DNA of 64,000 bases from positions 1 through 64,000 of the forward strand of contig JAIVEQ010000018.1 of the NCBI GenBank assembly GCA_023838465.1. Reading direction: 5' to 3'. The notes beneath the pieces were generated by a model. The model worked only from the letters and a program-made list of their open reading frames with translations, made no database searches and had not been told where the DNA came from. Below are positions 54,368 through 63,208 of this stretch, piece by piece (position 1 is the first letter of the stretch; every line of letters starts with the position of its first letter). A program made the position numbers and the translations under genes. The stretch is from Candidatus Thiodiazotropha sp. (GTDB lineage Bacteria; Pseudomonadota; Gammaproteobacteria; Chromatiales; Chromatiaceae).

Positions 54368-54560
54368 TTCATATCGACCGGGTCACTTTGTGATGATTTG
54401 AGTGATGATCATAAATGACTGTGTCCTACTGGGGCAGTGCGAGTGACACTTTGGTTCAGACAAGGGGCATTCACCAGGATTTAATGAAAGTATTGATTTT
54501 TTTGCGGTGATTACGGGCTATAGCGGTCAACTGAGGTTTCTGGGATTAATCGAAGGGTGG

Positions 54561-54578
54561 TTGGTATAGGGCATGCTA
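54561..54578 (+). promoter_or_regulatory. Sigma-54 promoter for the mptG-mtdB-mch-fae operon
   Basis: TTGGTATAGGGCATGCTA has TGGTAT (-24) and ATGC (-12) with GG-N10-GC spacing, close to the promoter of the PQQ ABC genes. The predicted start is near 54588, about 37 bases before mptG. The spacing is exact, and the -24 and -12 elements have one or two departures from consensus. Confidence 0.75.
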
Positions 54579-54624
54579 ATTGCATCAGCTAAGGCAATTA
54601 GAATAACACCTTAAAGGCATCCTT

Positions 54625-55644
54625 ATGATCTACAGGAGAGAGGTGGAAAATCCAGGGCTATGCATTGATGTCGAGGCTCCTGCTCGTCTGCATCTGGGTT
54701 TTCTAGACCTGCATGGCGGTTTGGGGAGACGCTTTGGCAGCATCGGGTTGACCATTGACTCCCTGGTAACCCGATTGCGCGCTGAGAAAGCTGCAGCCAT
54801 TACTGCGCACGGTCCAGGGGCAGACAGGGCACTCAAATATGCCCATTCATTCATCAAGGCGAGAGGGATTGAAGGCGGTGTCCATCTCAACATGGAACAG
54901 ATCATACCGGATCATGTGGGTCTTGGTTCCGGAACCCAAATGGCGCTGGCTGTAGGGACTGCGATAGAGCAGTTATATGGGGGAGACAGTGGATCTACAT
55001 CCATTGCCCGGACATTACAACGTGGCACAAGATCCGGGATTGGCATAGGCGCGTTTGAACAGGGCGGATTCATACTCGATTGTGGTCGTGGTGAGGTTGA
55101 AGGCGTACCGCCGGTTGCCGTCAGGCTGCCCTTTCCAACAAAGTGGCGTGCGCTGTTGTTATTCGATACCCGCGGACAGGGTCTGCATGGCGCAAAAGAG
55201 GTGGCGGCATTCTCCAGTCTGCAGGAGTTTCCCGAACAGGCCGCTGGCCGTCTCTGTCGTCTGGTGATGATGCAAGTTCTGCCTGGTGTGTTGGAAGAGC
55301 GTTTGCAACCGGTTGCGGATGCGATCGGTGAGATTCAACAAATTGTGGGGGACCATTTTTCACCCGCCCAAGGCGGCCGTTTTGCCAGCCCGGTGATATC
55401 GGCTGCATTGGGCTGGATCAAGAATCAGGGATTTGCAGGTGTTGGCCAAAGCTCCTGGGGGCCAACCGGGTTTGTATTGGTTGAGGATAGTGCCCAGGCG
55501 CAATGGCTGGAGTTTGGGCTCAAACAACATTTCGGGGAGCTGTCATCGTTTCAATGCCAGCAGGTGTCGGCAAATAACCATGGCGCCCATGTGAACCGGT
55601 TACAGGCCCCCATACGATTGAGACAGGAAAAGCAAGCCCAATGA
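54625..55644 (+). CDS. mptG: Beta-ribofuranosylaminobenzene 5'-phosphate synthase
   Basis: A 339-residue GHMP-kinase-fold enzyme that condenses 4-hydroxybenzoate or 4-aminobenzoate with PRPP in the first committed step of H4MPT synthesis. The motif APARLHLGFLDLHGG is near residue 12, PDHVGLGSGTQMALAVG near residue 95 and ARGIEGGVHLN between. The C-terminal GVGQSSWGPTGFVL closes the fold. ATG at 54625 starts the family N-terminus. It leads a seven-gene operon whose genes overlap or nearly touch. Confidence 0.93.
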   Translation: MIYRREVENPGLCIDVEAPARLHLGFLDLHGGLGRRFGSIGLTIDSLVTRLRAEKAAAITAHGPGADRALKYAHSFIKARGIEGGVHLNMEQIIPDHVGLGSGTQMALAVGTAIEQLYGGDSGSTSIARTLQRGTRSGIGIGAFEQGGFILDCGRGEVEGVPPVAVRLPFPTKWRALLLFDTRGQGLHGAKEVAAFSSLQEFPEQAAGRLCRLVMMQVLPGVLEERLQPVADAIGEIQQIVGDHFSPAQGGRFASPVISAALGWIKNQGFAGVGQSSWGPTGFVLVEDSAQAQWLEFGLKQHFGELSSFQCQQVSANNHGAHVNRLQAPIRLRQEKQAQ

Positions 55645-56546
55645 TAGAGAGACCCTATTTGCTACACATGCTGACTGCGGCCAAAAATCTCAGCCCCTTT
55701 GATGTAAATATGGCCTATGACGCAGGTTGGACAGCCTGCACACCCTATATCGACGTGGCGTTGGAAGAGGTTCGGGATTTGGTTCAGGACGCGATATTCT
55801 CCCGTGGTCCGAAAGGGGTCAAACGTACGGGTGTGTTTATAGGCGGGCGTGATGCCCACTTGGCCATGGACATGATGCGGACGGCGAAAAAGGCCATGGT
55901 GCCGCCGTTTGAGGTCTCCCTGTTTGCCGATCCCAGCGGTGCCTTCACAACTGCAGCGGGGATGGTCGCCTGTGTGGAACAACAGCTGAAGCAAGGTGGT
56001 GAAAACGGACTCGAAGGTCAGCGGATATTGGTGTTCGGCGGAACCGGCCCGGTCGGTTCAATTGGTGCAACGCTGGTTTCTCTGGCGGGGTCTGAAGCCG
56101 TTATCGTCAGCCATGGCAGTCAGACAAAGGCGGACCAGATCGCCGAGCTCTGCAATCAACGATATGGGTCGACGCTTACCGGTGCGGATGGCAGCAATGA
56201 TTCACTGATCGCCCAGCTGTTGACTCGGGCTGATGTGGTGTTTAACACAGCCAAGGCCGGGATTCAGGTTTTAAGTAAGACCCACCTGCAGTCAGCGCAT
56301 CGGCTCAAAGTGGCATGTGATGTCAATGCCGTACCGCCTGAAGGCATAGAGGGTGTCGGGGTGATGGATGATGCCGTTCCGATTGCAGGTACGTCCAGTG
56401 GAGCGGTGGGCATAGGCGCGCTCACGGTCGGTAACGTCAAATACCACACCCAGCACTTGCTGCTGAAACAGATGTATGAGTCAGACACCCACGAGTATCT
56501 TGATTTCAACATGGCCTTCAAGGTGGCGCGCAGCTATGTCACATGA
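55641..56546 (+). CDS. mtdB: Methylene-tetrahydromethanopterin dehydrogenase
   Basis: A 301-residue NAD(P)-dependent dehydrogenase that oxidises methylene-H4MPT to methenyl-H4MPT. Visible are SPFDVNMAYDAGWTACTPY at the N-terminus, the Rossmann motif LVFGGTGPVGSIGATLVSLAG near residue 130 and a conserved CDVNAVPPEGIEGVGVMDDA later. The size and motif order match MtdB of methylotrophs (about 297). It overlaps mptG by 4 bases (ATGA) and the following ATP-grasp gene by 11 bases. Confidence 0.95.
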   Translation: MIERPYLLHMLTAAKNLSPFDVNMAYDAGWTACTPYIDVALEEVRDLVQDAIFSRGPKGVKRTGVFIGGRDAHLAMDMMRTAKKAMVPPFEVSLFADPSGAFTTAAGMVACVEQQLKQGGENGLEGQRILVFGGTGPVGSIGATLVSLAGSEAVIVSHGSQTKADQIAELCNQRYGSTLTGADGSNDSLIAQLLTRADVVFNTAKAGIQVLSKTHLQSAHRLKVACDVNAVPPEGIEGVGVMDDAVPIAGTSSGAVGIGALTVGNVKYHTQHLLLKQMYESDTHEYLDFNMAFKVARSYVT

Positions 56547-57699
56547 GCTGTCATCACTTTTAATCCTTGCCACCAGTGGTCGTTCGATGGCGGAGTCTGC
56601 CAGGCGTGGCGGCTATTCGGTTACCGTATTCGATGCATTCTGTGATCAGGATACCCAGGCCATGGCAGCGTGTTGTCGGGTCGGTTTCGGTGTCGATGGC
56701 CTGGATCCAAGTGTGGTGCTGTCAACGTTAGAGTCACAATTTCCCGAGTGCCCTGACGGGCTGGTTTATGGGGCTGGACTTGAGGGGTCGTCATCCTTTT
56801 TGAGTCGTCTCTCCGAGCAATACACACTACTTGGCAATGACCCTGCCGTTGTCCGGATCCTGGCAGAACCGACTAGCTTTTTTGAATTGTTGGATAGGTA
56901 TCAGATCCCCCATCCTGAAGTACGTTTTGATTCACCTGATGCCAGTATCGCAAAACAGTGGCTGGTAAAACGAGCTGGCAGTTGCGGTGGCATGGGGGTG
57001 ATGTTTTTCAACCCGATGCGATCGGTGAAGGGAAGTGAATATTACTTTCAGCGCTATCTACATGGATCAGTGATGTCCGCACTTTTTATTGCTGATGGCA
57101 CGCGTCATCACACCATTGGGTACAACGACCTCAAGATGACCTCTAGCGACGAATTGGGTCCACTTCTCTATGGTGGCGCCATCGGCCAGGCGTCACTGGA
57201 ACATACATTGCGCAGTCGTGTGGAAGACTGTATTGAGAAGCTGGTTATCAACCTGGGACTACGTGGGGTGAACAGCCTGGATTTCATCCTGAGTGGTGGT
57301 GAGTTGTTTGTGATTGATCTTAACATCAGGCCCACAGCGACCCTGGAACTCTACGAACACCAATTGACCGACGGTTGGATGAAACGTCATGTTGAAGCCT
57401 GCCTCGGTTCACTGCCGGAGGTGTTGCCGATAGTAAATGCTGCTCGTGTGTATGGACATCAGATCGTCTACGCACCATCAGCGCTTGTCATACCTGCAGG
57501 GATAGCATGGCCGGAGTGGGTCAAAGACAGGCCTGTAACCGATACCAGGATTGCCCGTGGAGAACCGGTATGCAGCCTGCTTACTCAGGATAAGAGTGCT
57601 GATGCTGTTGAACGCAGGTTACAGCAGTACCAAAATGAGATTCTCTCAATGATCTCATTGTCTTCCCGTCGATTATTACAAGAGAAGAACATAGCGTGA
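56536..57699 (+). CDS. ATP-grasp protein of the H4MPT cluster
   Basis: A 387-residue ATP-grasp-fold protein, which typically forms an amide or similar bond at the expense of ATP. The N-terminal [22 protein letters not shown] resembles a nucleotide- or ligand-binding start; the glycine loop is [13 protein letters not shown] and the metal-binding end is [16 protein letters not shown]. Members occur in H4MPT clusters of methylotrophs with undefined function, possibly adding glutamate or similar units to a cofactor. The start ATG at 56536 overlaps mtdB, and the mch start overlaps its end by 4 bases. Confidence 0.8.
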   Translation: MSHELSSLLILATSGRSMAESARRGGYSVTVFDAFCDQDTQAMAACCRVGFGVDGLDPSVVLSTLESQFPECPDGLVYGAGLEGSSSFLSRLSEQYTLLGNDPAVVRILAEPTSFFELLDRYQIPHPEVRFDSPDASIAKQWLVKRAGSCGGMGVMFFNPMRSVKGSEYYFQRYLHGSVMSALFIADGTRHHTIGYNDLKMTSSDELGPLLYGGAIGQASLEHTLRSRVEDCIEKLVINLGLRGVNSLDFILSGGELFVIDLNIRPTATLELYEHQLTDGWMKRHVEACLGSLPEVLPIVNAARVYGHQIVYAPSALVIPAGIAWPEWVKDRPVTDTRIARGEPVCSLLTQDKSADAVERRLQQYQNEILSMISLSSRRLLQEKNIA

Positions 57700-58667
57700 A
57701 CAGGCCAAGCGTCAATGCGCTGACTGATCCGCTGGTTCAATCGCTGGTGACGGATGCGGACAATCTCCGTCTCGGAATCGAGCGTCTGGAGAATGGATGC
57801 CTGGTGGTGGATGCGGGGATAAACGTGGACGGTGGCCTGGAGGCGGGTCGGCGCATTGCTGAGATCTGTCTTGGCGGGTTAGGCCGTGTCAGCCTGAGCG
57901 GTAGTGGGCCGGTCGATACCTGGCCGGTTTCAGTCCATGTGCATACCGCAGATCCGGTCCTCGCCTGCCTGGGCAGTCAATATGCAGGCTGGAGTCTGTC
58001 ACATAAAGGGGATGGGAAATCATTTCATGCGCTTGGTTCGGGCCCTGGACGTGCGCTTGCCCTCAAAGAGCCCTTGTTCAAGGAGCTGGGCTACAAGGAT
58101 GATGCTGATCAGACCTGCCTGGTTATGGAGGTGGATAAGGTGCCCCCGTTACCGTTGACGGAGAAGATAGCCCGGGAGTGCGGCGTCGATTGCGAGGCAC
58201 TGACCCTGATCCTGACCCCGACCAGCAGTCTTGCCGGGACGGTGCAGATTGTTGCCCGGGTGCTGGAGGTCGCCATGCATAAATCCCATGAACTGGGTTT
58301 TGATCTCCACGCCATTCGTGATGGGTTGGGTAGTGCTCCTCTGCCACCGCCGGCACCGGACTTCCTGACGGCTATGGGCCGTACCAATGACGCTATTCTT
58401 TTTGCCGGTCAGGTACAACTCTATGTGAGCTGTGAAGATGGGGCGGCACAGCAACTCTGCCATGCGCTTCCAAGCAGCGCTTCTCGGGATTACGGTCGCC
58501 CCTTTGGTGAGATATTCAAGGCCTACGAGTACGACTTCTTCAAGATCGATCCCCTGCTTTTCAGTCCGGCACAGGTGAAGGTCAGTGTGTTGAGCAGTGG
58601 CAAAAGCTTCAGTGCAGGCAACCTGGAGATTAGCATGCTTGAAGCCTCATTCGGTGCGGGATCTTGA
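57696..58667 (+). CDS. mch: Methenyl-tetrahydromethanopterin cyclohydrolase
   Basis: A 323-residue enzyme that hydrolyses methenyl-H4MPT to formyl-H4MPT. The start is [23 protein letters not shown], followed by [32 protein letters not shown] and [15 protein letters not shown] with the typical Mch pattern, and [19 protein letters not shown] near the end. The length is typical of Mch (about 320). It overlaps the ATP-grasp genes on both sides by 4 bases. Confidence 0.95.
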   Translation: MNRPSVNALTDPLVQSLVTDADNLRLGIERLENGCLVVDAGINVDGGLEAGRRIAEICLGGLGRVSLSGSGPVDTWPVSVHVHTADPVLACLGSQYAGWSLSHKGDGKSFHALGSGPGRALALKEPLFKELGYKDDADQTCLVMEVDKVPPLPLTEKIARECGVDCEALTLILTPTSSLAGTVQIVARVLEVAMHKSHELGFDLHAIRDGLGSAPLPPPAPDFLTAMGRTNDAILFAGQVQLYVSCEDGAAQQLCHALPSSASRDYGRPFGEIFKAYEYDFFKIDPLLFSPAQVKVSVLSSGKSFSAGNLEISMLEASFGAGS

Positions 58668-59572
58668 ACAGACGTATTGCCATTGTCACAGACGATCCCG
58701 GTTGGCACGGTGCTCGATTGCGGGAGGCGTTTCATCAGCAGGGTTGCGACACTGAATTTGTCTCACTGCAAGCATGTGGATTCGATCTTTCCGGTGATGG
58801 GCATGGTTTGGTGATACCAGGGTTTGAGTCACTGCCTGACGGCGTATTCGTACGCGGCGTGCCAGGTGGCACCTTAGAGCAGGTTGTCCTCTATCTGGAT
58901 GTGCTGCATGCACTCAAACAACTTGGCGTCTGTGTCTATAACGATGGCCACGCCATAGAGCGCAGTGTGGACAAGGGTATGACCAGTTTTCTGTTGCATT
59001 CAGCGGCTATTCCAACACCACCAACCTGGGTGCTGACAGAGGGGCAGGATCTGTCAAAGAGTCTGAGGTGTGAATTCGAGCTGGGTAACGAATTGGTCCT
59101 CAAACCCCTGTTCGGTTCTCAAGGCGAGGGACTGGTACGTATCCGTGATGGCAAAGATCTACCTGATCAGCTCGCTTGTAACGGTGTCTACTACCTGCAG
59201 CGGTTCGTCCCCACCGGAGATGAAGATGCCCATGATTGGCGGGTTTTCGTGATTAATGGCAAGGCAGTTGCTGCGATGTTGCGCTGTGGACAAGGCTGGA
59301 TCAGCAACGTGGCTCAGGGTGCAAATTGTCATCCGGCGGTACTGGATGGCCAACTGAGGGAACTGGCTGAAGCTGCGGCGGGTGCATTGGACATGCACTA
59401 TGCAGGGGTCGATATTCTACGTGATAGGAAGGGCAATCCGTATGTCATCGAGGTCAACAGCATACCGGCCTGGAAGGGGTTGCATCAGGTCTGTTCGGTC
59501 GATGTGGCTAAGTTGCTGGTAGGCGACTTTTTAGGTTGCTGTGGTAGTGACAGCCTGACGGAGGTGGTCTGA
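58664..59572 (+). CDS. RimK-like ATP-grasp protein of the H4MPT cluster
   Basis: A 302-residue protein of the RimK/ATP-grasp type. [19 protein letters not shown] forms the glycine loop and [19 protein letters not shown] the metal site. RimK-like ligases add glutamate to a carboxylate. In an H4MPT cluster it may add glutamate or 2-hydroxyglutarate-type groups to H4MPT or methylofuran, which is inference. The start is a TTG at 58664, overlapping the mch stop by 4 bases; no ATG lies near. The next gene begins on its last base. Confidence 0.82.
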   Translation: MNRRIAIVTDDPGWHGARLREAFHQQGCDTEFVSLQACGFDLSGDGHGLVIPGFESLPDGVFVRGVPGGTLEQVVLYLDVLHALKQLGVCVYNDGHAIERSVDKGMTSFLLHSAAIPTPPTWVLTEGQDLSKSLRCEFELGNELVLKPLFGSQGEGLVRIRDGKDLPDQLACNGVYYLQRFVPTGDEDAHDWRVFVINGKAVAAMLRCGQGWISNVAQGANCHPAVLDGQLRELAEAAAGALDMHYAGVDILRDRKGNPYVIEVNSIPAWKGLHQVCSVDVAKLLVGDFLGCCGSDSLTEVV

Positions 59573-60516
59573 TGAGATCGACAGACCGACCAGACGTTGA
59601 CCTGAATCAGCAGATTGCAACGGCCTATCGTGAGGCCTGCCGTACTGAATTAGAGGCATTGAAACCCGGTAACGTACATCGTTTCGCCGATGGTCATGAT
59701 ATGACCCTGGATGCGTTCATCGTCAGCGCCGAAGTCACGGCCATCCCCCTGACTGACCCATCGCTCAGTCTGGGAGAGAGGATTTACCAGGCCGTTGCCG
59801 CTACCCGGGAGGTGGTGGGCTGTAATACCAATCTGGGTATTCTGATGCTGTGCGCACCGCTGATTCAAGCGCTGCTTGATGAACGCATCGGTAGTGGTCC
59901 ACTGCGCGATAGGCTGCAGCGGGTGTTGCTGGATGCCAGTGTTGAGGATGCCGATTGGCTGTTTCGTGCCATCCAGTTGGCGGCACCCGGAGGACTCGGC
60001 AAAGCCAGTCAACATGATGTCTCGCAGAAGGCTACTGCGCCTGTGAAAGAAGTGATGGCGCATGCGGCAGAACATGATCTCATCGCCCGCCAATATATAA
60101 CCGGTTATGCTGATCTGTTCGACTTTTCACTGCCTCGGTTGGAGATGTATGAGAGACGCTGGAGCAGTCGTGAGTGGGCGGCAACGGGACTCTTTCTCAG
60201 TCTGCTTGCACATTTTCCCGACTCGCACATTCAGCGTAAATATGGACTGAACACAGCCCTGGAGATCTCCCGCCGCGCTACCCTCCTGTCAGTTGGGTTA
60301 TGCCGGGAAAGTCAGGCAGAAAAATACCATCAACATCTGCTTCAAGCAGATACCGAATTCAAGCGTGAAGGCATCAACCCAGGCACATCTGCAGATCTTA
60401 CCGTTGCCACTCTGTTTATTTCCAATCTGAAGCCGATTGTTTCCGTGCTTGAGCAAACGACGGGATGTTCCCGTGTACGTGATTCCCACCCCTGTGGGGT
60501 GAGGATCCGAATTTAA
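59572..60516 (+). CDS. CitG/MdcB-like triphosphoribosyl-dephospho-CoA synthase family protein
   Basis: A 314-residue protein with the landmarks of triphosphoribosyl-dephospho-CoA synthases (LEALKPGNVHRFADGHDMTL, NTNLGILMLCAPL, GGLGKASQHDV). In H4MPT clusters this family is present without citrate lyase or malonate decarboxylase, so its role is unlikely to be CoA prosthetic group synthesis. A ribose-phosphate or phosphoribosyl transfer in H4MPT assembly is a plausible alternative. It starts on the last base of the RimK-like gene and ends 30 bases before fae. Confidence 0.85.
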   Translation: MRSTDRPDVDLNQQIATAYREACRTELEALKPGNVHRFADGHDMTLDAFIVSAEVTAIPLTDPSLSLGERIYQAVAATREVVGCNTNLGILMLCAPLIQALLDERIGSGPLRDRLQRVLLDASVEDADWLFRAIQLAAPGGLGKASQHDVSQKATAPVKEVMAHAAEHDLIARQYITGYADLFDFSLPRLEMYERRWSSREWAATGLFLSLLAHFPDSHIQRKYGLNTALEISRRATLLSVGLCRESQAEKYHQHLLQADTEFKREGINPGTSADLTVATLFISNLKPIVSVLEQTTGCSRVRDSHPCGVRIRI

Positions 60517-60546
60517 CGATGAAATATAAAAGTAAGGAGAAAGCTT

Positions 60547-61059
60547 ATGCCAGTTATTAACAGAACGATGGTTGGTGAGTCCCTGGTTGGTGATGGTAAT
60601 GAGGTTGCGCACATCGACCTGCTGATTGGTCCTCGTGGGTCTGCTGTGGAAACTGCATTTTGCAACGGTCTGGTGAATAACAAAGATGGTTTTACCTCGT
60701 TGCTTGCTGTGGTTGCGCCAAATCTGGCCTGTAAACCCAATACCATGATGTTCAACAAGGTGACGATCAAAGGTGCAAAACAGGCGGTACAGATGTTCGG
60801 TCCTGCCCAACGCGGTGTTGCCATGGCAGTTGCCGACTGTGTTGAAGATGGCACCATCCCGGCCAGTGAGGCTGACGATCTGTTCATTTGTGTGGGTGTG
60901 TTCATCCATTGGGAGGCTGACGACGACACCAAGATTCAGGATTACAACTATCAGGCAACCAAGGAGTCAATCAAGCGAGCAATCGCAGGTGAACCGAAGG
61001 CACAGGATGTGGTGGCTCAGAAGGGTTCTGCCTCACATCCATTTGCTGCCCATGATTAA
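60547..61059 (+). CDS. fae: Formaldehyde-activating enzyme
   Basis: A 170-residue enzyme that condenses formaldehyde with H4MPT to methylene-H4MPT. The catalytic His is H22 in [15 protein letters not shown] (H17 in Methylorubrum). Other landmarks are [48 protein letters not shown] and a C-terminal HPFAAHD. Its start has a TAAGGAG Shine-Dalgarno. It ends the mptG operon in this direction and is followed by a hairpin at 61100-61124. Confidence 0.97.
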   Translation: MPVINRTMVGESLVGDGNEVAHIDLLIGPRGSAVETAFCNGLVNNKDGFTSLLAVVAPNLACKPNTMMFNKVTIKGAKQAVQMFGPAQRGVAMAVADCVEDGTIPASEADDLFICVGVFIHWEADDDTKIQDYNYQATKESIKRAIAGEPKAQDVVAQKGSASHPFAAHD

Positions 61060-61099
61060 ACAGACTGTGGCGAAGTCGTTACAGTGACGTGTTGACGAT

Positions 61100-61124
61100 G
61101 TGTCCGGAAACTGTTTCCGGGCAC
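61100..61124. terminator. Hairpin after fae
   Basis: GTGTCCGGAAAC pairs with GTTTCCGGGCAC around a single T over 12 positions with one wobble pair, so the real loop is about seven bases. It lies 40 bases after the fae stop. No T-run follows, so it may act as an mRNA-end protector or a factor-dependent stop rather than a classic terminator. The rest of the 196-base gap before the next gene is not recognised. Confidence 0.6.
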
Positions 61125-61255
61125 GTGCCTGAGGAATGGTGGAGACAGAAGCAGTGCCTAGGGTCAGTGGTTAACTGGCAGATGTTGTTTTCTGTGAGTG
61201 CCATTGATTCCGGTCGGCTTTGTATTCGACATCCAGGCAACAACGGAGGTGACAC

Positions 61256-62491
61256 ATGCAGTGTCTCGAATGTGGTACCGAACTCGAACATGTGGACAAT
61301 CAGCATCTGCTTGGCTGTTGTTCATTGACCCTTCATGAATACGCTATCCGGCACCATTTGCCTTTGGATCTTCTGGTCAAAAGGGAACAGCTGAACCAGG
61401 TCGATCTCGCAGCGGATTATCCATCCCCCCAGCGTGGCATGTCTGAGCGGGCACGGGCCGTACTTAGAGGGCTCAAGTGGGGAGGTGTGATGGAAAAGGA
61501 GGGAGCGTTCGTCATCATCCCCGGTGAGATACGACGTCTGGATCAGCTGCTGTGGGATCTTCAGTGGTTGCGTGAATACGGTTTTCGATTTCGTCAGGAG
61601 TACAGGTACTCGGATACCACTCATCGGGTGGTCGCCAAAAATCGCTTGAAGGCGCCTGTGGAAAATCTGGCCCAGCATGCAGACATGCGATTGTCACCGG
61701 TTCCTCCACCCGATTTCGTGTTAAGTCTTGCAGTTTTGATCGCCCATGTCGGTGAGTTGCAGGGAGACTATCTATTCTTGCAGTTTCCGGAGCAGTCGGC
61801 GGGGGAGGCTGTGGCTATCGAGGCCTCCGTGCATGGCATTATGTTCAAAGAGTTGGATGCAGCCGATCATCCCAATGGCCAACTGCTGCGAACATTGACC
61901 AGAGCTGATACCGATCGTCTGCTGACGCTGGTGAGTGAGTCGTTGAGTGAGATGCCCGGTGCATTGGATCGATTCAGACAACAGACGCCGGAGGTTACCG
62001 TCTCGAAGGAGTTAGTGTTCGACGCAGCCCATTTCATCACTGATCATCCATCCAAGTGCTCCAATCTGCATGGAGGCCGCTATCTGCTGCAGGTCAAGGT
62101 GAAAGATCGTGTCGATCCTTCGACAGGTTGTGTAGTGGACTATGGATACCTCAAGCGAGTAACGGCGAAACAGGTGATCGATCGCTTTGACCATCATAAT
62201 CTGAACTACACAACGGCTGAGCTGGCATGGCGTTCCAGTACAGAGATGTTATGCGTCTATATCTGGGAGCAGTTGATTGACTATCTCCCCGCAATGGTGG
62301 AGTTGCAACTCTATGAGACGACCCAATCCTGGTGCAACTACAGTGGCCCGACATTGGAAACTTATCAGCAGACGGGAAGCGACGGGCTGATGACCCACTT
62401 CATCAACAGCAAGCTAGGAGAGTCGCATCTTCGCAACCTGATCCAGGAAAAACCACCCACTTTTGAAGTGGTGGCCAAATCACAGCGCTAG
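61256..62491 (+). CDS. PTPS-like domain fused to an unknown N-terminal domain
   Basis: A 411-residue protein. The start MQCLECGTELEH with CC at residues 21-22 looks like a small zinc-binding start. A middle region (residues about 60-240) is not recognised. The C-terminal part from residue 250 is a PTPS/QueD-like fold: ELVFDAAHFITDHPSKCSNLHGGRY, FDHHNLNYTTAE, and STEMLCVYIWEQL. The zinc motif normally reads LHGH, but here it is LHGG, so one of three zinc His is missing. The first His (near residue 258) and the LH of LHGG are kept. It may be a specialised or inactive enzyme. It sits 196 bases after fae in the same direction. Confidence 0.78.
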   Translation: MQCLECGTELEHVDNQHLLGCCSLTLHEYAIRHHLPLDLLVKREQLNQVDLAADYPSPQRGMSERARAVLRGLKWGGVMEKEGAFVIIPGEIRRLDQLLWDLQWLREYGFRFRQEYRYSDTTHRVVAKNRLKAPVENLAQHADMRLSPVPPPDFVLSLAVLIAHVGELQGDYLFLQFPEQSAGEAVAIEASVHGIMFKELDAADHPNGQLLRTLTRADTDRLLTLVSESLSEMPGALDRFRQQTPEVTVSKELVFDAAHFITDHPSKCSNLHGGRYLLQVKVKDRVDPSTGCVVDYGYLKRVTAKQVIDRFDHHNLNYTTAELAWRSSTEMLCVYIWEQLIDYLPAMVELQLYETTQSWCNYSGPTLETYQQTGSDGLMTHFINSKLGESHLRNLIQEKPPTFEVVAKSQR

Positions 62492-62500
62492 GAGCAATGC

Positions 62501-63190
62501 TCAGGGCTTAGAGAGTAGACCCAACTCCGTAGGGCCGACCCAGCCCTGATGCAAAGCAGTTGAGAGCAATACACCGGCAGCACCGCTAGCGTGTAGTTGC
62601 TCCAGGTCAGAGAGATGTCGCACCCCACCTGCTACGAAGAAATGCCGGTTGGGGCTTTGATTGACAAGTTGTTTCAGGTGAGCGGTATCCGGCCCGGATG
62701 CACTCCCTACTCGCGAGAGGGTCATCAGTATGACCTCTGCAGGCCAACGTGCTGGTTGTTGATCCAAACCTGCGGGGCCGGTGAATTTGTCAGCGTGGTA
62801 GTCGAGGGAGAGTATAGGAGATGGAAGCGTGTCGACTAAATGTCTTAACCTATAGCAGTCAGTGAGCGATTCCGTGCCAATCACTGGTCGTGCAAAATTG
62901 CACAATGGGTCGAGTTCGGTGAGCCCGTTGTCAACCCACAGAGTGATACCTGGGTGTTCGAGATGAAGCTTTTGAATGAGTGTCAAATTCGATCCGTCAC
63001 CGCTGATGGCATCCAGGTCTGCAATATAGAAAGTATCGAATGGGTGGAGGGCTAACAGTGTCGAAACAACAGCCAGGGGTTGGCTTGAGTGACAGAGCGG
63101 TGTGTCGGAGGGCGCGTAAGCATGACGTTTACCGCTTTTTGCTGTAACGACCTCAGCGTTCTTGATATCGATGACAGGAATGAGTTTCAT
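62501..63190 (-). CDS. HisA/HisF-like TIM-barrel protein
   Basis: A 229-residue TIM-barrel protein beginning MKLIPVIDIKNAEVVTAKSGKR, as in HisA-type starts, with FYIADLDAISGDGSN, VDNGL, SLDYHADKF and FFVAGGVRHLSDLEQL, which places it near HisA and HisF. The loops differ from true HisA. In H4MPT bacteria such proteins occur in the cofactor clusters with unknown function. It ends 10 bases from the convergent PTPS-fusion gene. The start at 63190 is 18 bases from the divergent ATP-grasp gene, so their promoters must overlap one or both genes. Confidence 0.8.
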   Translation of the reverse strand: MKLIPVIDIKNAEVVTAKSGKRHAYAPSDTPLCHSSQPLAVVSTLLALHPFDTFYIADLDAISGDGSNLTLIQKLHLEHPGITLWVDNGLTELDPLCNFARPVIGTESLTDCYRLRHLVDTLPSPILSLDYHADKFTGPAGLDQQPARWPAEVILMTLSRVGSASGPDTAHLKQLVNQSPNRHFFVAGGVRHLSDLEQLHASGAAGVLLSTALHQGWVGPTELGLLSKP

Positions 63191-63208
63191 CAAGATGGAA
63201 AAATGACC

